Positions 35,571 through 46,949 of a stretch of 64,000 bases of DNA are shown here, piece by piece. This DNA is from Eurosta solidaginis. Its lineage: Eukaryota > Arthropoda > Insecta > Diptera > Tephritidae. The notes beneath the pieces were generated by a model. The model searched no databases and was not told the origin of the DNA. It was given only the letters and a program-made list of their open reading frames with translations. Location: the NCBI RefSeq assembly GCF_040869045.1, contig NC_090320.1, forward strand, positions 253,146,978 through 253,210,977. Direction: 5' to 3'. The translations under genes were made by a program, and so were the position numbers. How positions within the stretch are numbered: position 1 is the stretch's first letter; each line of letters begins with the position of its first letter.

Positions 35571-36558
35571 TTACGGAACCTGTTGTGCTGAACCGCTCAT
35601 TTGAAAAAACTGGAATGGTCGTATAATTACATTGATGGGCCAGATACTCGCATCAACTACTTTATTATAAACTGATTCAGTTACGCCCAGTTTGAAAGTA
35701 ATTTTCCTAAGGTCAGACAACTCAGTACTTTTTCTTACAAGTTTATCGCATTTCAAATAAATCTTGGTTATGCCAGCATACTTCGAGACGCAGTTCACAA
35801 TATCTTCTTCAGTTACACTAGGCTGGAAAGATGAGACATGCAACCATTTACGCTTAACGGCAACACCTAGTTCAACATTATTGCTCACACCAAAAGCTAA
35901 TGGCTTATGTAGATTTATGCGATAACTCTTTACTTTCTGTTTAGACCCTGGAACTCTGCTTAGGTTAGCGCCATTCCCATCATTACAATCAATCTAGTAC
36001 CGGAGCTAGCAGACGGGGTGGCAGGTTGAGCTTGAACAGAAATTATAGATGGAGCCTTTGAAGAAGCAGGAGGATTCACTGGCTCATTCGCTTGGTTAGC
36101 ATTTTTAAATTTAGATATCTTTGCACGCTTGGTCTTTTGTAGAATCATCAATGAACCCTCATTATTAACATCATTAGAGATTAGAGACAAGGTACCATTA
36201 GATGTAAGCAAACCTTTAGCGCCTGTATTATTATTATTAGCATTCACATTAGCATTCGCATTATCATGCGGACACAGCGCGGTAGGAGAAACAATTGTTG
36301 TCTCAGCACTTGAAGCGATATCTATATAAGAAGCAGTTGACCGTTTATCTACTGTGCTAGCGACAGCGGAAGCAGCAACAACAGTAACACCTTCAGTACT
36401 TTGAATATCATTCGTATGTAGATTTGTAGGAGATCGAAGAGACGAATTAGAATTTTCGGTGATCTCTTCAATTTTGTTTACACTAAGGGCATACTCAGTG
36501 AAGAGCTTATGCAATTCACCAACAACAGAATGCAGCCCATTTATTTCAGCAGCTAATG
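35571..36558 (-). pseudogene. ORF1 (RNA-binding protein) of the 32.6-36.6 kb LINE
   Basis: The frame is already open at 36558 (SLAAEINGLHS) and runs through a low-complexity Ser/Thr/Ala/Asn-rich middle to a break near 35960. It continues in another frame with KRKWLHVSSFQPSVTEEDIV, TELSDLRKITFKLGV and WPINVIIRPFQFF, ending at 35571. The WLHVSxF / FKLGV / WPxNVxVRPF pattern is the conserved C-terminal domain of ORF1 in a group of insect CR1/Jockey-type LINEs, thought to act in RNA binding. The N-terminus is missing. Confidence 0.7.
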
Positions 36559-36571
36559 ATATATATATATA

Positions 36572-39010
36572 CTAGCAGACCCGGCAGACGTTGTTCTGCC
36601 CTAAATTTGGTCTATCTGCATATATTTTAATAAGCTATTTCCGTCTAACACTGCCCTACCCCTCTACACTTTTTCCTAATCTTTTTATTCACTCCTCCTT
36701 CCGTCTTTTTCGCTTCATCTGCATCTTCGTCTCATTCTATCTATTTCTCAGTCTCCTTCTCTCTTTTCTCTTCTCTCAAGTTTTTCTCGTTCTTCTTTTT
36801 CTCTTATTGCCAGTCCCAGAGGGTGGTACGTATTTTGTTCCAGTCCCGTTCCGAGTCTCAGTCTCATCCCCAGTCCTAGTTCTAATCCCAGTCCCAGTCC
36901 GTCTCTGGTATACTTCCCGGAAAAAAGCATCGTAAATACTAATATAGGAAATTTGAATACGAAATTTCAGGCAAATCGATTAGGACGTATGTAAATAGGT
37001 ATGTGGGTATTAATAATTCTTGTCTTTATTTCGGCTTCGCATGCATATTTATCAGTTTTGCCAGGTTGATGCGACTAAATCGAATATCAAATTGAACTTT
37101 AGAGCTCTCAGCAACAGATTTAATTTAATATCCATAATACAAACTCATTCTAGGGATATTTGATATCCATATTGTTTTGGCCTATATCTCGAGACCCTAG
37201 TCACTCAGCGCCATAAAACTTACTCTGTACTAAAGCATACATCAACAGCTTCAATTTGATACCCATAATGTATAAACACATTCTGGGTGTATCCAGGTCC
37301 ACGTTTTGGGCTATATCTCGAGACCCTAGCCTCCCAGTTCTATGAAAATTATCCTGTACTATAGCACTCATCAACAGCTTTCATTTGATATCCATATTGT
37401 ATAAACACACTCTAGGGGTACCCTTTTCCACGTTTTGGGCTCTATTTTAAGACCCTAGCCTCCCAGTTGTATGAAAATAATCCTATACTATAGCACTAAT
37501 AAACAGCTTTCATTTGATATCCATATTATATAAACACATTCTAGGGGTACCATTTTCCACGTTTTGGGCTATTCTCGAGACCCTAGCCTCCCAGTTGTAT
37601 GAAAATAATCCTATACTATAGCACTAATAAACAGCTTTCATTTGATATCCATATTGTATAATCACATTCTATGGGTACCCTGGTCCACGTTTTGGGCTAT
37701 ATCTCGAGACCATAACCTCCCAGTTGTATGGAAATAATCCTGTACTATAGCATTAATAAACAGCTTTCATTTGATATCCATATTGTATAATCACATTCTA
37801 GGGGTACCCGGGTCCACGTTTTGGGCTATATATCGCGACCCTAACCTCTTAGTGGTATGAAAATTATCCTGTACTATAGCACTCATCAACAGTTTTCATT
37901 TGATATCCATATTGTATAAACACATTCTAGGCGTACCCGGGTCCACGTTTTGGGCTATATCTCGAGACCCTAGCCTCCCAGTTGCATGAAAATAATCCTG
38001 TACTATAGCACTAATAAACAGCTTTCATTTGATGTCCATATTGTATAATCACATTCTAGGGGTACCTACCCGGGTCCACGTTTTGGGCTATATCTCGCGA
38101 CCCTAACGTTCTAGTTGTATGAAAATTATCCTGTACTATAGCACTCATCAACAGTTTTCATTTGGTATCCATATTGTATAAACACATTCTAGGGGTACCC
38201 GTGTCCACGATTTGGCCTATATTTCGAGACCCTAGCCTCCCAGTTGTATGAAAATTATCCTGTACTATAGCACTCATCAACAGCTTTCATTTGATATCCA
38301 TATTGTATAAGCACATTCTAGGGGTACCCGGGTCCACTTTTTGGCCTATATCTCGAGACCCTAGCATCCCAGTTGTATGAAAATTATCCTGTCCTATAGC
38401 ACTCATCAACAGGTTTCATTTGATATCCATATTGTATAAACACATTCTAGGGGTACCCGGGTCAACATTTTGGCCTATATCTCGAGATCATAGCCTCCCA
38501 GTTGTATGAAAATTATCCTGTACTATAGTACTCATCAACAGCTTTCATTTGATATCCATAACGTATAAACACATTCTAGGGGTACCCGGGTCCACGTTTT
38601 GGGCTATATCTCGAGACCATAGCCTCCCAGTTGTATGAAAATTATCCTGTACTAAAGCACTCATCAACAGCTTTCATTTGATATCCATATTGTATAAACA
38701 CATTCTAGGGGTACCCGGGTCCACGTTTTGGCCTATATCTCGAGACCCTAGTCACTCAGGGGTATGAAAATTATCCTGTACTATAGCACTCATCAACAGC
38801 TTTCATTTGATATCCATAATGTATAAACGCATTCTAGGGGTACCCGGGTCCACGTTTTCATCTCAAGACCCTAGGCACGTAGCAAAAAAAAGATAGACGT
38901 TGACCGATTCTCAGACCTACCCAATATGTTCACAAAATTTCATGAGAATCGGTTCAGCCGTTTCGGAGGAGTTCAGCCTCTAAAACCGTGACAGAAAAAT
39001 ATTATATATT

Positions 39011-39013
<3 letters not shown>
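36572..39013 (-). mobile_element. non-autonomous Helitron with both ends
   Basis: Minus-strand element. The 5' end at 39013 is TCTAATATATAAT preceded by A, then TCTGTCACGGTTTTAGAGGC and GAACCGATTCTCATGAAATT, typical of insect Helitron starts. The 3' end has the hairpin GGCAGA-ACAACG-TCTGCC followed by GGGTCTGCTAG and then T, i.e. a CTAG end inserted between A and T. There is no target duplication, as expected for rolling-circle insertion. The interior is a pyrimidine-rich segment (36610-36905) and a ~128-bp tandem array (37110-38880), with no Rep/helicase ORF. It sits within an (AT)n tract. Confidence 0.8.
37110..38880 (-). repeat. ~128-bp tandem array inside the Helitron
   Basis: About 14 units of CATTTGATATCCATATTGTA, AACACATTCTAGGGGTACCC, GGGTCCACGTTTTGGGC, TATATCTCGAGACCCTAGCC and TCCTGTACTATAGCACTCAT. 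Spacing is 128-129 bp (for example 37535, 37663, 37792). It aligns block by block with the unit in the DINE-like arrays (CATTTGATACCCATATCGTA, AACACATTCTAGAGTCACCC, GGTCCACCTTTATGGC, GATATCTCGAAAAGGCGTCC). Confidence 0.9.

Positions 39014-39072
<59 letters not shown>
39014..39072. repeat. (TA)n microsatellite
   Basis: About 59 bp of almost pure TA dinucleotides at the Helitron 5' boundary. A shorter AT run lies at its other boundary (36558-36570), so the Helitron probably inserted into one longer (AT)n tract. Confidence 0.9.
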
Positions 39073-39076
<4 letters not shown>

Positions 39077-39079
39077 TAT

Positions 39080-39355
39080 ATGTATGTAAAGTTAAATAAG
39101 CACGTGCACAAATATATCCATACCAAATGAAAAGAGGTGCACCACTGCGTATACGTAACATTTTATTATTACGTGTAAACAAATAAAAAAATTTGCTATA
39201 AATTAATATTGCGACGATAAACTGAGATATAACCTATCCTATATTTCAAGTTGGATCAAACTACACACGGGGTGCGAAACAAATTCAAAATCGGTTCAGT
39301 ATTGTAGGAGTCCATTGGCCGCAAACCTGTGACACGTGTTTTTTATATATTAAGA
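39080..39355 (-). mobile_element. second Helitron 5'-end fragment
   Basis: On the minus strand it begins TCTTAATATATAAAAAACAC after an A, then GTGTCACAGG, GGACTCCTACAATACTGAAC and CGATTTTGAATTTG. This is the same kind of 5' end as the neighbouring Helitron but diverged, with no array and no CTAG end. Confidence 0.5.
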
Positions 39356-39514
39356 TTTATCTTAAAAATCGTTTACATCTATTCACTATATATTTCGAGT
39401 CTTATATATCCGACTATTTGGAGATTACGAACGGGATAAAATTATGGCTCAGCCCCATTCATGAAAGGTATGAAGTCTTGGGCACAGCCGAAGACAGTCC
39501 CGTCCTCACTTCTT

Positions 39515-42500
39515 TATACTCAGTTGAGCAGAGCTCACAGAGTATATTAAGTTTGATTGGATAACGGTTGGTTGTACATATATAAAGGAATCGAGATAGA
39601 TATAGACTTCCATATATCAAAATAATCAGGATCGAAAAAAAATTTGATTGAGCCATGTCCGTCCGTCCGTCCGTCCGTCCGTTCGTTAACACGATAACTT
39701 GAGTAAATTTTGAGGTATCTTGATGAAATTTGGTATGTAGGTTCCTGAGCACTCATCTCAGATCGCTGTTTAAAATGAACGATATCGGACTATAACCACG
39801 CCCACTTTTTCGATATCGAAAATTTCGAAAAACCGAAAAAGTGCGATAACTCATTACAAAAGACAGATAAAGCGACGAAACTTGGTAGATGGGTTGACGT
39901 TATGACGCAGAATAGAAAATTAGTAAGATTTTGGACAATGGGCGTGGCACCGCCCACTTTTACAAGAAGGTAATTTAAAAGTTTTGCAAGCTGTAATTTG
40001 GCAGTCGTTGAAGATATCATGATGAAATTCGGCAGGAGCGTTACTCCTATTACTATATGTATGCTTAATAAAAATTAGCAAAATCGGAGAACGACCGCGC
40101 CTAGGTTAGTCAAATTTTAACAAAAAATTTAATATCTTTACTGTATATAAGTAAATTAAGTCAAAATTCAACTCCAGTAATGATATGATGCAACAAAATA
40201 CAAAAATGAAAGAAAATTTCAAAATGAGCGTGGCTCCGCCCATTTTCATTTAGTTTGTCTAGAATACTTTTATTGCCATAAGTCGAACAAAAATTTACCA
40301 ATCCTTCTCAAATTTGGTAGGAGCATAGATTCTATGACGGTAACTGTTCTCTGTGAAAATGGGCGAAATCGATTGATGCCACGCCCAGTTTTTATACACA
40401 GTTGTTCGTCTGTCCTTCCGCATGGCCGTTAACACAATAACTTGAGCAAAATCCGATATATCTTTACTAAACTTAGCCCACGTACTTACCTGAGCTCACT
40501 TTTTCTTGGTATAAAAAATGGGCGAAATCTGACCATAACCACGCCCACTTTATCGATATCGAAAATTACGAAAAATGAAAAAAATGCCATAATTCTATAC
40601 CAAATACGAAAAAAGTGATGAAACATGGTACCTGGATTGGTTTATTGACGCAAAATATAACTTTGGAAAAAACTTTGTAAAATGGGTGTGACACCTACCA
40701 TATAAGGTAGAAGAAAATGAAAAAGTTCTACAAGGCGAAATCAACAGCCCTTGGAATCTTGGCAGGAATACTGTTAGTGGTATTGCATGTATAAATAAAT
40801 TAGCAGTACCCGACAGATGATTTTCTGTCACCTGGTCCACATTTTGGTCGATATCGCGAGAACGCCTTCACATATACATCTAAGGGCCACTCGCTTTTAA
40901 AACCCTCATTAATACCTTTAATTTGATATCCATATCGTACAAAAACATACCAGAGTCACCCCTGTCCCACCCTAATGGCGATATCTCGAAAAGGCGTCCA
41001 CCTATAGACCTAATGCCCCCTCCCTCTTAAAATGCTCAGTAACACCATTCGTTTGATACCCATATCGTACAAACATTCTAGAGTCACCCCTTGCCCACCC
41101 TAATGGCGATATCTCGAAAAGGCGTCCACCTATAGACCTAGTGTTGTCCACTCCCTCTTAAAATGCTCAGTAACACCTTTCGTTTGATACCCATATCGTA
41201 CAAACATTCTAGAGTCACCCCTGGCCCACCCTAATGGCGATATCTCGAAAAGGCGTCCACCTATAGACTTAATGCCCACTCCCTCTTAAAATGCTCAGTA
41301 ACAGCTTTCGTTTGATACCCATATCGTACAAACATTCTAGAGTCACACCTGGCCCACCCTAATGGCGATATTTCGAAAAGGCGTCCACCTATAGAACTAA
41401 GGATTACTCCCTTTTAAAATACTCATTACCACCTTTCATTTGATACCCATATCGTACAAACACATTCTAGAGTCACCCTGGCCCACCCTAATGGCGATAT
41501 CTCGAAAAGGCGTCCACCTATAGACCTAATGTCCACTCCCTCTTAAAATGCTCAGTAACACCTTTCGTTTGATACCCATATCGTACAAACATTCTAGAGT
41601 CACCCCTGGCCCACCCTAATGGCGATATCTCGAAAAGGCGTCCACCTATAGACCTAATGTCCACTCCCTCTTAAAATGCTCAGTAACACCTTTCGTTTGA
41701 TACCCATATCGTACAAACATTCTAGAGTCACCCCTGTCCCACCCTAATGGCGATATCTCGAAGAGGCGTCCACCTATAGACCTAATGCCCACTCCCTCTT
41801 AAAATGCTCAGTAACACCTTTCGTTTGATACCCATATCGTACAAACATTCTAGAGTCACACCTGGCCCACCCTAATGGCGATATCTCGAAAAGGCGTCCA
41901 CCTATAGAACTAAGGATTACTCCCTTTTAAAATACTCATTACCACCTTTCATTTGATACCCATATCGTACAAACACATTCTAGAGTCACCCTGTCCCACC
42001 CTAATGGCGATATCTCGAAAAGGCGTCCACCTATAGACCTAATGCCCACTCCCTCTTAAAATGCTCAGTAACACCTTTCGTTTGATACCCATACCGTACA
42101 AACATTCTAGAGTCACCCTTGGTCCAGCTTTATGGCGATATCTCGAAAAGGCGTCCACCTATAGAACTAAGGATTACTCCCTTTTAAAATACTCTTTACC
42201 ACCTTTCATTTGATACCCATATCGTACAAACACATTCTAGAGTCACCCTGGCCCACCCTAATGGCGATATCTCGAAAAGGCGTCCACCTATAGACCTAAT
42301 GCCCACTCCCTCTTAAAATGCTCAGTAACACCTTTCGTTTGATACCCATATCGTACAAACATTCTAGAGTCACCCTTGGTCCACCTTTATGGCGATATCT
42401 CGAAAAGGCGTCCACCTATAGAACTAAGGATTACTCCCTTTTAAAATACTCCTTACCACCTTTCATTTGATACCCATATCGTACAAACACATTCTAGAGT

Positions 42501-43496
42501 CACCCCTGGCCCACCCTAATGGCGATATCTCGAAAAGGCGTCCACCTATAGACCTAATGCCCACTCCCTCTTAAAATGCTCAGTAACACCTTTCGTTTGA
42601 TACCCATATCGTACAAACATTCTAGAGTCACCCCTGGCCCACCCTAATGGCGATATCTCGAAAGGGCGTCCACCTATAGACCTAATGCCCACTCCCTCTT
42701 AAAATGCTCAGTAACACCTTTCGTTTGATGCACATATCGTACAAACACATTCTAGAGTCACCCCTGGCCCACCCTAATGACGATATCCCGAAAAGGCGTC
42801 CACCTATAGACCTCATGCCCACTCCCTCTTAAAATGCTCAGTAACACCTTTCGTTTGATACCCATACCGTACAAACATTCTAGAGTCACCCCTGGCCCAC
42901 CCTAATGGCGATATCTCGAAAAGACGTCCACCTATAGACCTAATGCCCACTCCCTCTTAAAATGCTCAGTAACACCTTTCATTTGATTCCCATATCGTAC
43001 AAACACATTCTAGAGACACCCCTGGTCCACCTTTATGGCGATATCTCGAAACGGCGTCCACCTATGGAACTAAGGATCACTCTTTTCAAAATACTCATTA
43101 ACAGCTTTCATTTGATACCCATATCGTACAAACACATTATAGAATCACCCCTGGTCCACCTTAATGGGGACATCTCGAAAAGGCGTCCACCGATAGGCCT
43201 AAGGCCCACTCCCTCTTAAAATGCTCAGTAACACCTTTCATTTGATACCCATATCGTACAAACAAATTCTAGAGTCAGCCCTGGTCTACCTTTATGGCGA
43301 TATCCCTAAATGGCGTTCATCCATAGAACTATGGCCTACTCTCTCTTAAAATACTCTTTAATACCTTTCATTTGATACACATGTTATACAACCACATTCC
43401 AGGGTTACCCCAGATTGATTTTCCTTATTTTGTCTCCATAGCTCTCAACTGAGTATGTTATGTTCGGTTACACCCGAACTTAGCCTTCCTTACTTG
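39515..43496 (+). mobile_element. DINE-1-like element, copy 5 (longest, complete)
   Basis: A 3982-bp plus-strand element starting TATACTCAGTTGAGCAGAGC, with (GTCC)n at 39656-39682 and TTTTTCGATATCGAAAATTT. GGGCGTGGCACCGCCCAC is at 39940-39957, with further GGGCG blocks at 40235 and 40360. The array follows at 40835-43425, then the hairpin GTTCGGTTACACCCGAAC (43463-43480), and it ends CCTTCCTTACTTG. Same block order as copy 3 in opposite orientation. Short ORFs at 39459-40020 are chance frames repeated in every copy. Confidence 0.8.
40835..43425 (+). repeat. ~128-bp tandem array inside DINE-like copy 5
   Basis: About 20 units, the longest array here. Type B units (CCACCCTAATGGCGATATC with CCTAATGCCCACTCCC) predominate. 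Type A units (CCACCTTTATGGCGATATC or AACTAAGGATTACTCCC) recur near 41400, 41910, 42165, 42420 and 43070. The outermost units at both edges are the most diverged, as expected if unequal exchange homogenises the middle. Confidence 0.9.
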
Positions 43497-43710
43497 TTTT
43501 TCATTAGTTTTCACACCTCTATTCATCGATTTTTAAAGTGTAATGTTTCTCGCAATCAATATAATAATTTATTTTCTACAAATATATTATAACTTTATGA
43601 AGAATATGTATATTTATATGTAAACATATTTACTCATATGTTGATCTGTATGAATGTGTAGATAAATTTCGTAACGACATATTCATTGAATATAATATAC
43701 ATGTATGCAT

Positions 43711-44118
43711 GTATACTAGACTGAGTCGATTTATTAACCGATATCGCGTCATCGATTTTTCGATAGGATTTGGGCTCAGGAAAATAATTTTCGAGCCTGC
43801 GAAAAAAAATATGGCAAAACGGTCAATTTTTCGACCAAAACACTCCCCAAAACCGGAAAAATATTTGTTTTCAAAAAACTGTTATCGCCCACGTTTTTAC
43901 ATCAGTTTTTTTGAAAAAAATAAAAATTTTATTTGGATTTTGGGGAGTATTTTGGTCGAAAAATTTACCCTTTCGCCATTTTTTTTTTCGCAGGCTCAAA
44001 AATTTTTTTTTTGGGTATGCGTAGTGGAATTTTTTTCCTGAACCCAAATTCTATTGAAAAATCGATGGCGCGATATCGGTTAACTGTCGTCCAAACAAAT
44101 CGACCCAGGTTAATGTAT
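43711..44118. mobile_element. foldback element (~400 bp)
   Basis: Imperfect palindrome. The left arm starts CTGAGTCGATTTATTAACCG at 43721. The right arm ends AAACAAATCGACCCAG at 44108. The arms share ACCGATATCGCG, TTTTTCGACCAAAACACTCC and GAGCCTGCGAAAAAAAA in inverted order, around a centre near 43910. No ORF with a domain and no clear target duplication. The 110-codon frame at 43,709-44,041 is an accident of the arms. Confidence 0.7.
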
Positions 44119-44199
44119 ACGCTTAAATATATGTACATGTATATACAAATGCATATAAATATGCAAAGAATGGTCGTTTTGATTTTGAGAATTTGTTCA

Positions 44200-44258
44200 T
44201 TTTAGTATGGGGCCCGTATTTTTTGTCCCCGGGCCTAAATTTTCTCTCGGCGGCCCTG
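44200..44258 (-). mobile_element. possible hAT-type terminus
   Basis: Minus strand starts CAGGGCCGCCGAGAGAAAAT, then GGCCCGGGGACAAAA. It shares CAGGGCCG and GGCCCGGG with the end at 32,620. Only one end is visible. Confidence 0.3.
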
Positions 44259-44945
44259 ACCGAATGAACCGCTGCACAATTATGCACTGCTCTTATTTAG
44301 ATGTTTTTTTGCGCTTAATGCCTTATAAAGAAAATCGCTTGAACATTTTTATTCTGGGTTCGATTTGATAGAATCAATTTTTATTACATATTTTTTGTGC
44401 TTTTTCTAATTTCTGTGGTATCATCACTTCACACTTAAATTTTAATTGGGTTAGTGATTCGTTGTAGGCATGTGGACCTTTTTGTGAAAATGTCAGCAAA
44501 CTCATTTGAGGTAAATTCATGCCCGTAAAATGTTAATGGTTCACTTTTAAGCGAATTGTCTTATATTTTATTTGAGTCAATCTACATAATAATGTATGCA
44601 AGTTGTAGTAATTAGGTGTAGTTTTATGAGCTTGTTGACTATAGAATTTTAGATATCTTACGTGGCAAAGCTGAACACTTAAAATACTATGAATTTGGCA
44701 CGAAATTGCATTTGGCTCTTAGAATACTTTGTAAAACGATTTTCCTTCATGATGGGTAATAAATGATGTGGCGTGAGGGATGTCATTGAGGTTTTAAGTA
44801 CTTTGGCAAGCTTTGCGCTCGTTATTAGGATTTAAGTTTTATATTAAAACCGACGATTAAAATAATCTTTAACTTATGAGATTAAACTGTAATGCAGCTA
44901 TCAGCAGCATCACTATCTCACATTCATATAGTTACTACACCACTG
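44259..44945. other. unassigned non-coding stretch
   Basis: AT-rich with no recognised motif or repeat. Confidence 0.4.
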
Positions 44946-45603
44946 TAACAGCGTATAAAAATGTATAGATTCAATTACGCTACCGACTGTTCATCCAAAA
45001 ATACTGAGTGTGTCGTTCAACAAGATCTACATTTTGGCGAGCATGGCCAGCCGATTGCATGCTACGTGTCCCCAATATGGTTGCCTAGTGTTAAGATTAC
45101 TCCCTGGATGAAAATACAGGCCTATCAAAACACAAATATCAGAAGCACTGCGGGCTGCCTTTTTATGTCCCCAGAACACCATTTACACAGTCAAGGGAGA
45201 GTACTCCCCATTAGTAAGAGAAATGAAATGCTGGACAAACAGTAGAATAAGCAGAAGCCGGGCATCCCAATAGACATATGATTGAAAATGCACCGCCTTC
45301 CATAGAGTTAAGAAATAATCTGAGAACTCAAACGTTTTGAAGGAAATCACAAAGAGATGCTCGGTGACATTCACAAAAAGGTGTTGGACTTCTACGCTAT
45401 CTATGTGTCACTTTGGCCCAACTTCGATCTGTATCATGTTACAGATTAAACTCTAACCTATCCAGCATCAACCCCGACATACAAAATATTTGTTCTGCTT
45501 GCACCGTGTCCCCACATAAAACCAAATATTTTTTCCATTGCAATGCTGAACTAAAGCCTTTAATACCCCTCTCTCTCTCTGGTCCACACCTGTTGAAATA
45601 AAT
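44946..45603 (+). pseudogene. Jockey-like retrotransposon C-terminal fragment
   Basis: Plus-strand frame from about 44961: ITPWMKIQAYQNTNIRSTAG, then CLFMSPEHHLHSQGRVLPIS and KRNEMLDKQ. In other frames KPGIPID and, from 45413, AQLRSVSCYRLNSNL, INPDIQNICSACTV and PLIPLSLSGPHL follow. These are the last ~200 residues after RT in a common dipteran Jockey-type LINE. A Cys-x2-Cys site remains. The element is 5' truncated and broken by at least two frameshifts. Confidence 0.65.
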
Positions 45604-45890
45604 CACGCCAGCTACCCCTATTTTGCGATAACTAAAGCCCATTGGTAGCAGAAACGTAGGAGAAGTCTTCCTCCACCAACCTCTCTCAACTCAGTGAAGA
45701 TCTTCCCCTTCATCTACTTCCAAATTACGGCGTCGATTGAATTACTTTCTTGGTCAGAGAATATTCGTCCATTCACATAACATGACCTAGCCATCGAAGC
45801 CTTTGGATTTTTTTTGGCTGCACTATCGCTATATCTGCGTAAAGCTCATGCAGCCCTTGGTTACATCGTACTTACTACTGTTCAGAGGAA
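45604..45890 (-). pseudogene. RTE-like retrotransposon 3' end
   Basis: Minus-strand match to 10,500-10,760 (ACGCCAGCTACCCCTATTTT, ATTACTTTCTTGG, ACATAACATGACCTAGCC). It abuts the 3' end of the Jockey-like fragment in opposite orientation, so one of them inserted beside or into the other. Confidence 0.6.
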
Positions 45891-46069
45891 ACTAAAAAAT
45901 TTTTAATGCATACTGTGAAACGTTATACGGAAGAGTGTAAGAGTTGTCAAATTAATGAAATAGGAATTTTTCGAAAATATAAATTAATTCCTAATCTGTA
46001 GTATGCGACTCTGCTCGTTCTTAATTCATATTTCAAAATCTTGTTTAAAACGAGTGCATTGAAATATTA

Positions 46070-46260
46070 AAAAAAAAAATAAATAAATGTAAGGCGCGAT
46101 AACCTCTGAAGAGATCTAAGGCCGAGTTTCTCTTGAATTTCCCTACAAATTGGCCGGACGGGACCTACATGCTTTATGCTGACTCCGAACGGCATGTGCA
46201 AGGCAGATGAGTTTTCACTGAGAGCTTTTCATGGCAGAAATACACCCGGAGCTCTTGCCA
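46070..46260 (-). mobile_element. tRNA-headed SINE, copy 6 (5'-truncated)
   Basis: Minus-strand 3' half: GTAAGGCGCGATAACCTC, GGCCGGACGGGACC, AGTTTTCACTGAGAGC, stopping at CTCTTGCCA near 46259. The tRNA head is absent. A-rich plus-strand sequence before 46088 corresponds to the T-rich SINE tail. Confidence 0.75.
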
Positions 46261-46447
46261 ATATGACTTCAATTTTGCACACGGCCTAGATTAGCTTAGT
46301 TAGAAAAATTACCATTGTTATATTGTCTATCATCAAAGCGTTAGATAAAAATTCAGTGCTGTTTTTTAATTTTTATTTTTAAAAAATAAACCTTCAACAA
46401 AATGGTCTTAAATAATGTATCATATTTTGGTACACCTACATACATAT

Positions 46448-46943
46448 TGTAACGAACTTAGTGCAATTCCGCTTATTTGCAACCTTTCACTAATGTTCGT
46501 ATCGCTAAACTTTTGAATAAATAACTCCAATATTTAATAATGCAAAATGGTCTTTATTAGATAACTCTGAAAATACTTCGCAACTGATAGCGTGCTTAAA
46601 TCAAACTGATTCCTGCTTACTCAGCTTTCGCTCATTTTATACTCTCTGTTGTGTCGTTCTCATAATTCTAGGTGTTTCTTCTTCTAGAATTTCATACTTA
46701 GTTACCAGCTATAAACTTACTCGCATAGCCATATGCGTGTGTATATGTGAGTGATACTTCCACCGATGATTGCATACTTTTGTAAGTATCTCAGATATAT
46801 GCATGTGTTTGTACGTTTCTCTCCGCTGGTTGTATGTACATATGTGTAGACCTAATGATTGATTTGCTTATGTACATACCAGTGACTGCTTAGTATCGGC
46901 TTAGAGATGACAGTACCTCTTAGTGTTGCTAGTATTCATCACA
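46448..46943 (-). repeat. 3' LTR of the gypsy-type element
   Basis: 496 bp, from TGTGATGAATACTAGC to GTTCGTTACA on the element strand. It aligns with 48,450-48,822 (shared CTCTCCGCTGGTTGTATG and GTGACTGCTTAGTATCGG). A polypurine stretch just before it (AGGTTAAGGGCAG on the element strand) is a plausible but weak priming site. Confidence 0.85.
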
Positions 46944-46949
46944 CTGCCC

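Larger units (their letters stand above)
32630..36558 (-). mobile_element. nearly full-length non-LTR retrotransposon
   Basis: A 3.9-kb minus-strand LINE with ORF1 (35571-36558) and ORF2 (32727-35475). Its 3' tail is a TAAA-type tetranucleotide run (complement of the TTTA repeats at 32636-32661). The 5' end breaks off in ORF1 at an (AT)n run at 36558, just before the Helitron. CR1/Jockey-like by its ORF1 C-terminal block and RT C-terminal domain. Only a few frameshifts separate the open segments, so it is younger than the LINE at 3-5.7 kb. Confidence 0.8.

Noticed and set aside
42962..43219. 85-codon ORF and similar frames at 1446-1631 and 63195-63410
   Set aside because: They repeat with the 128-bp unit of the arrays and exist because the unit lacks stops in one frame.
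43709..44205. ORFs of 110 and 90 codons
   Set aside because: They fall in the arms of the foldback element; the Phe/Lys-rich content reflects its T- and A-runs.
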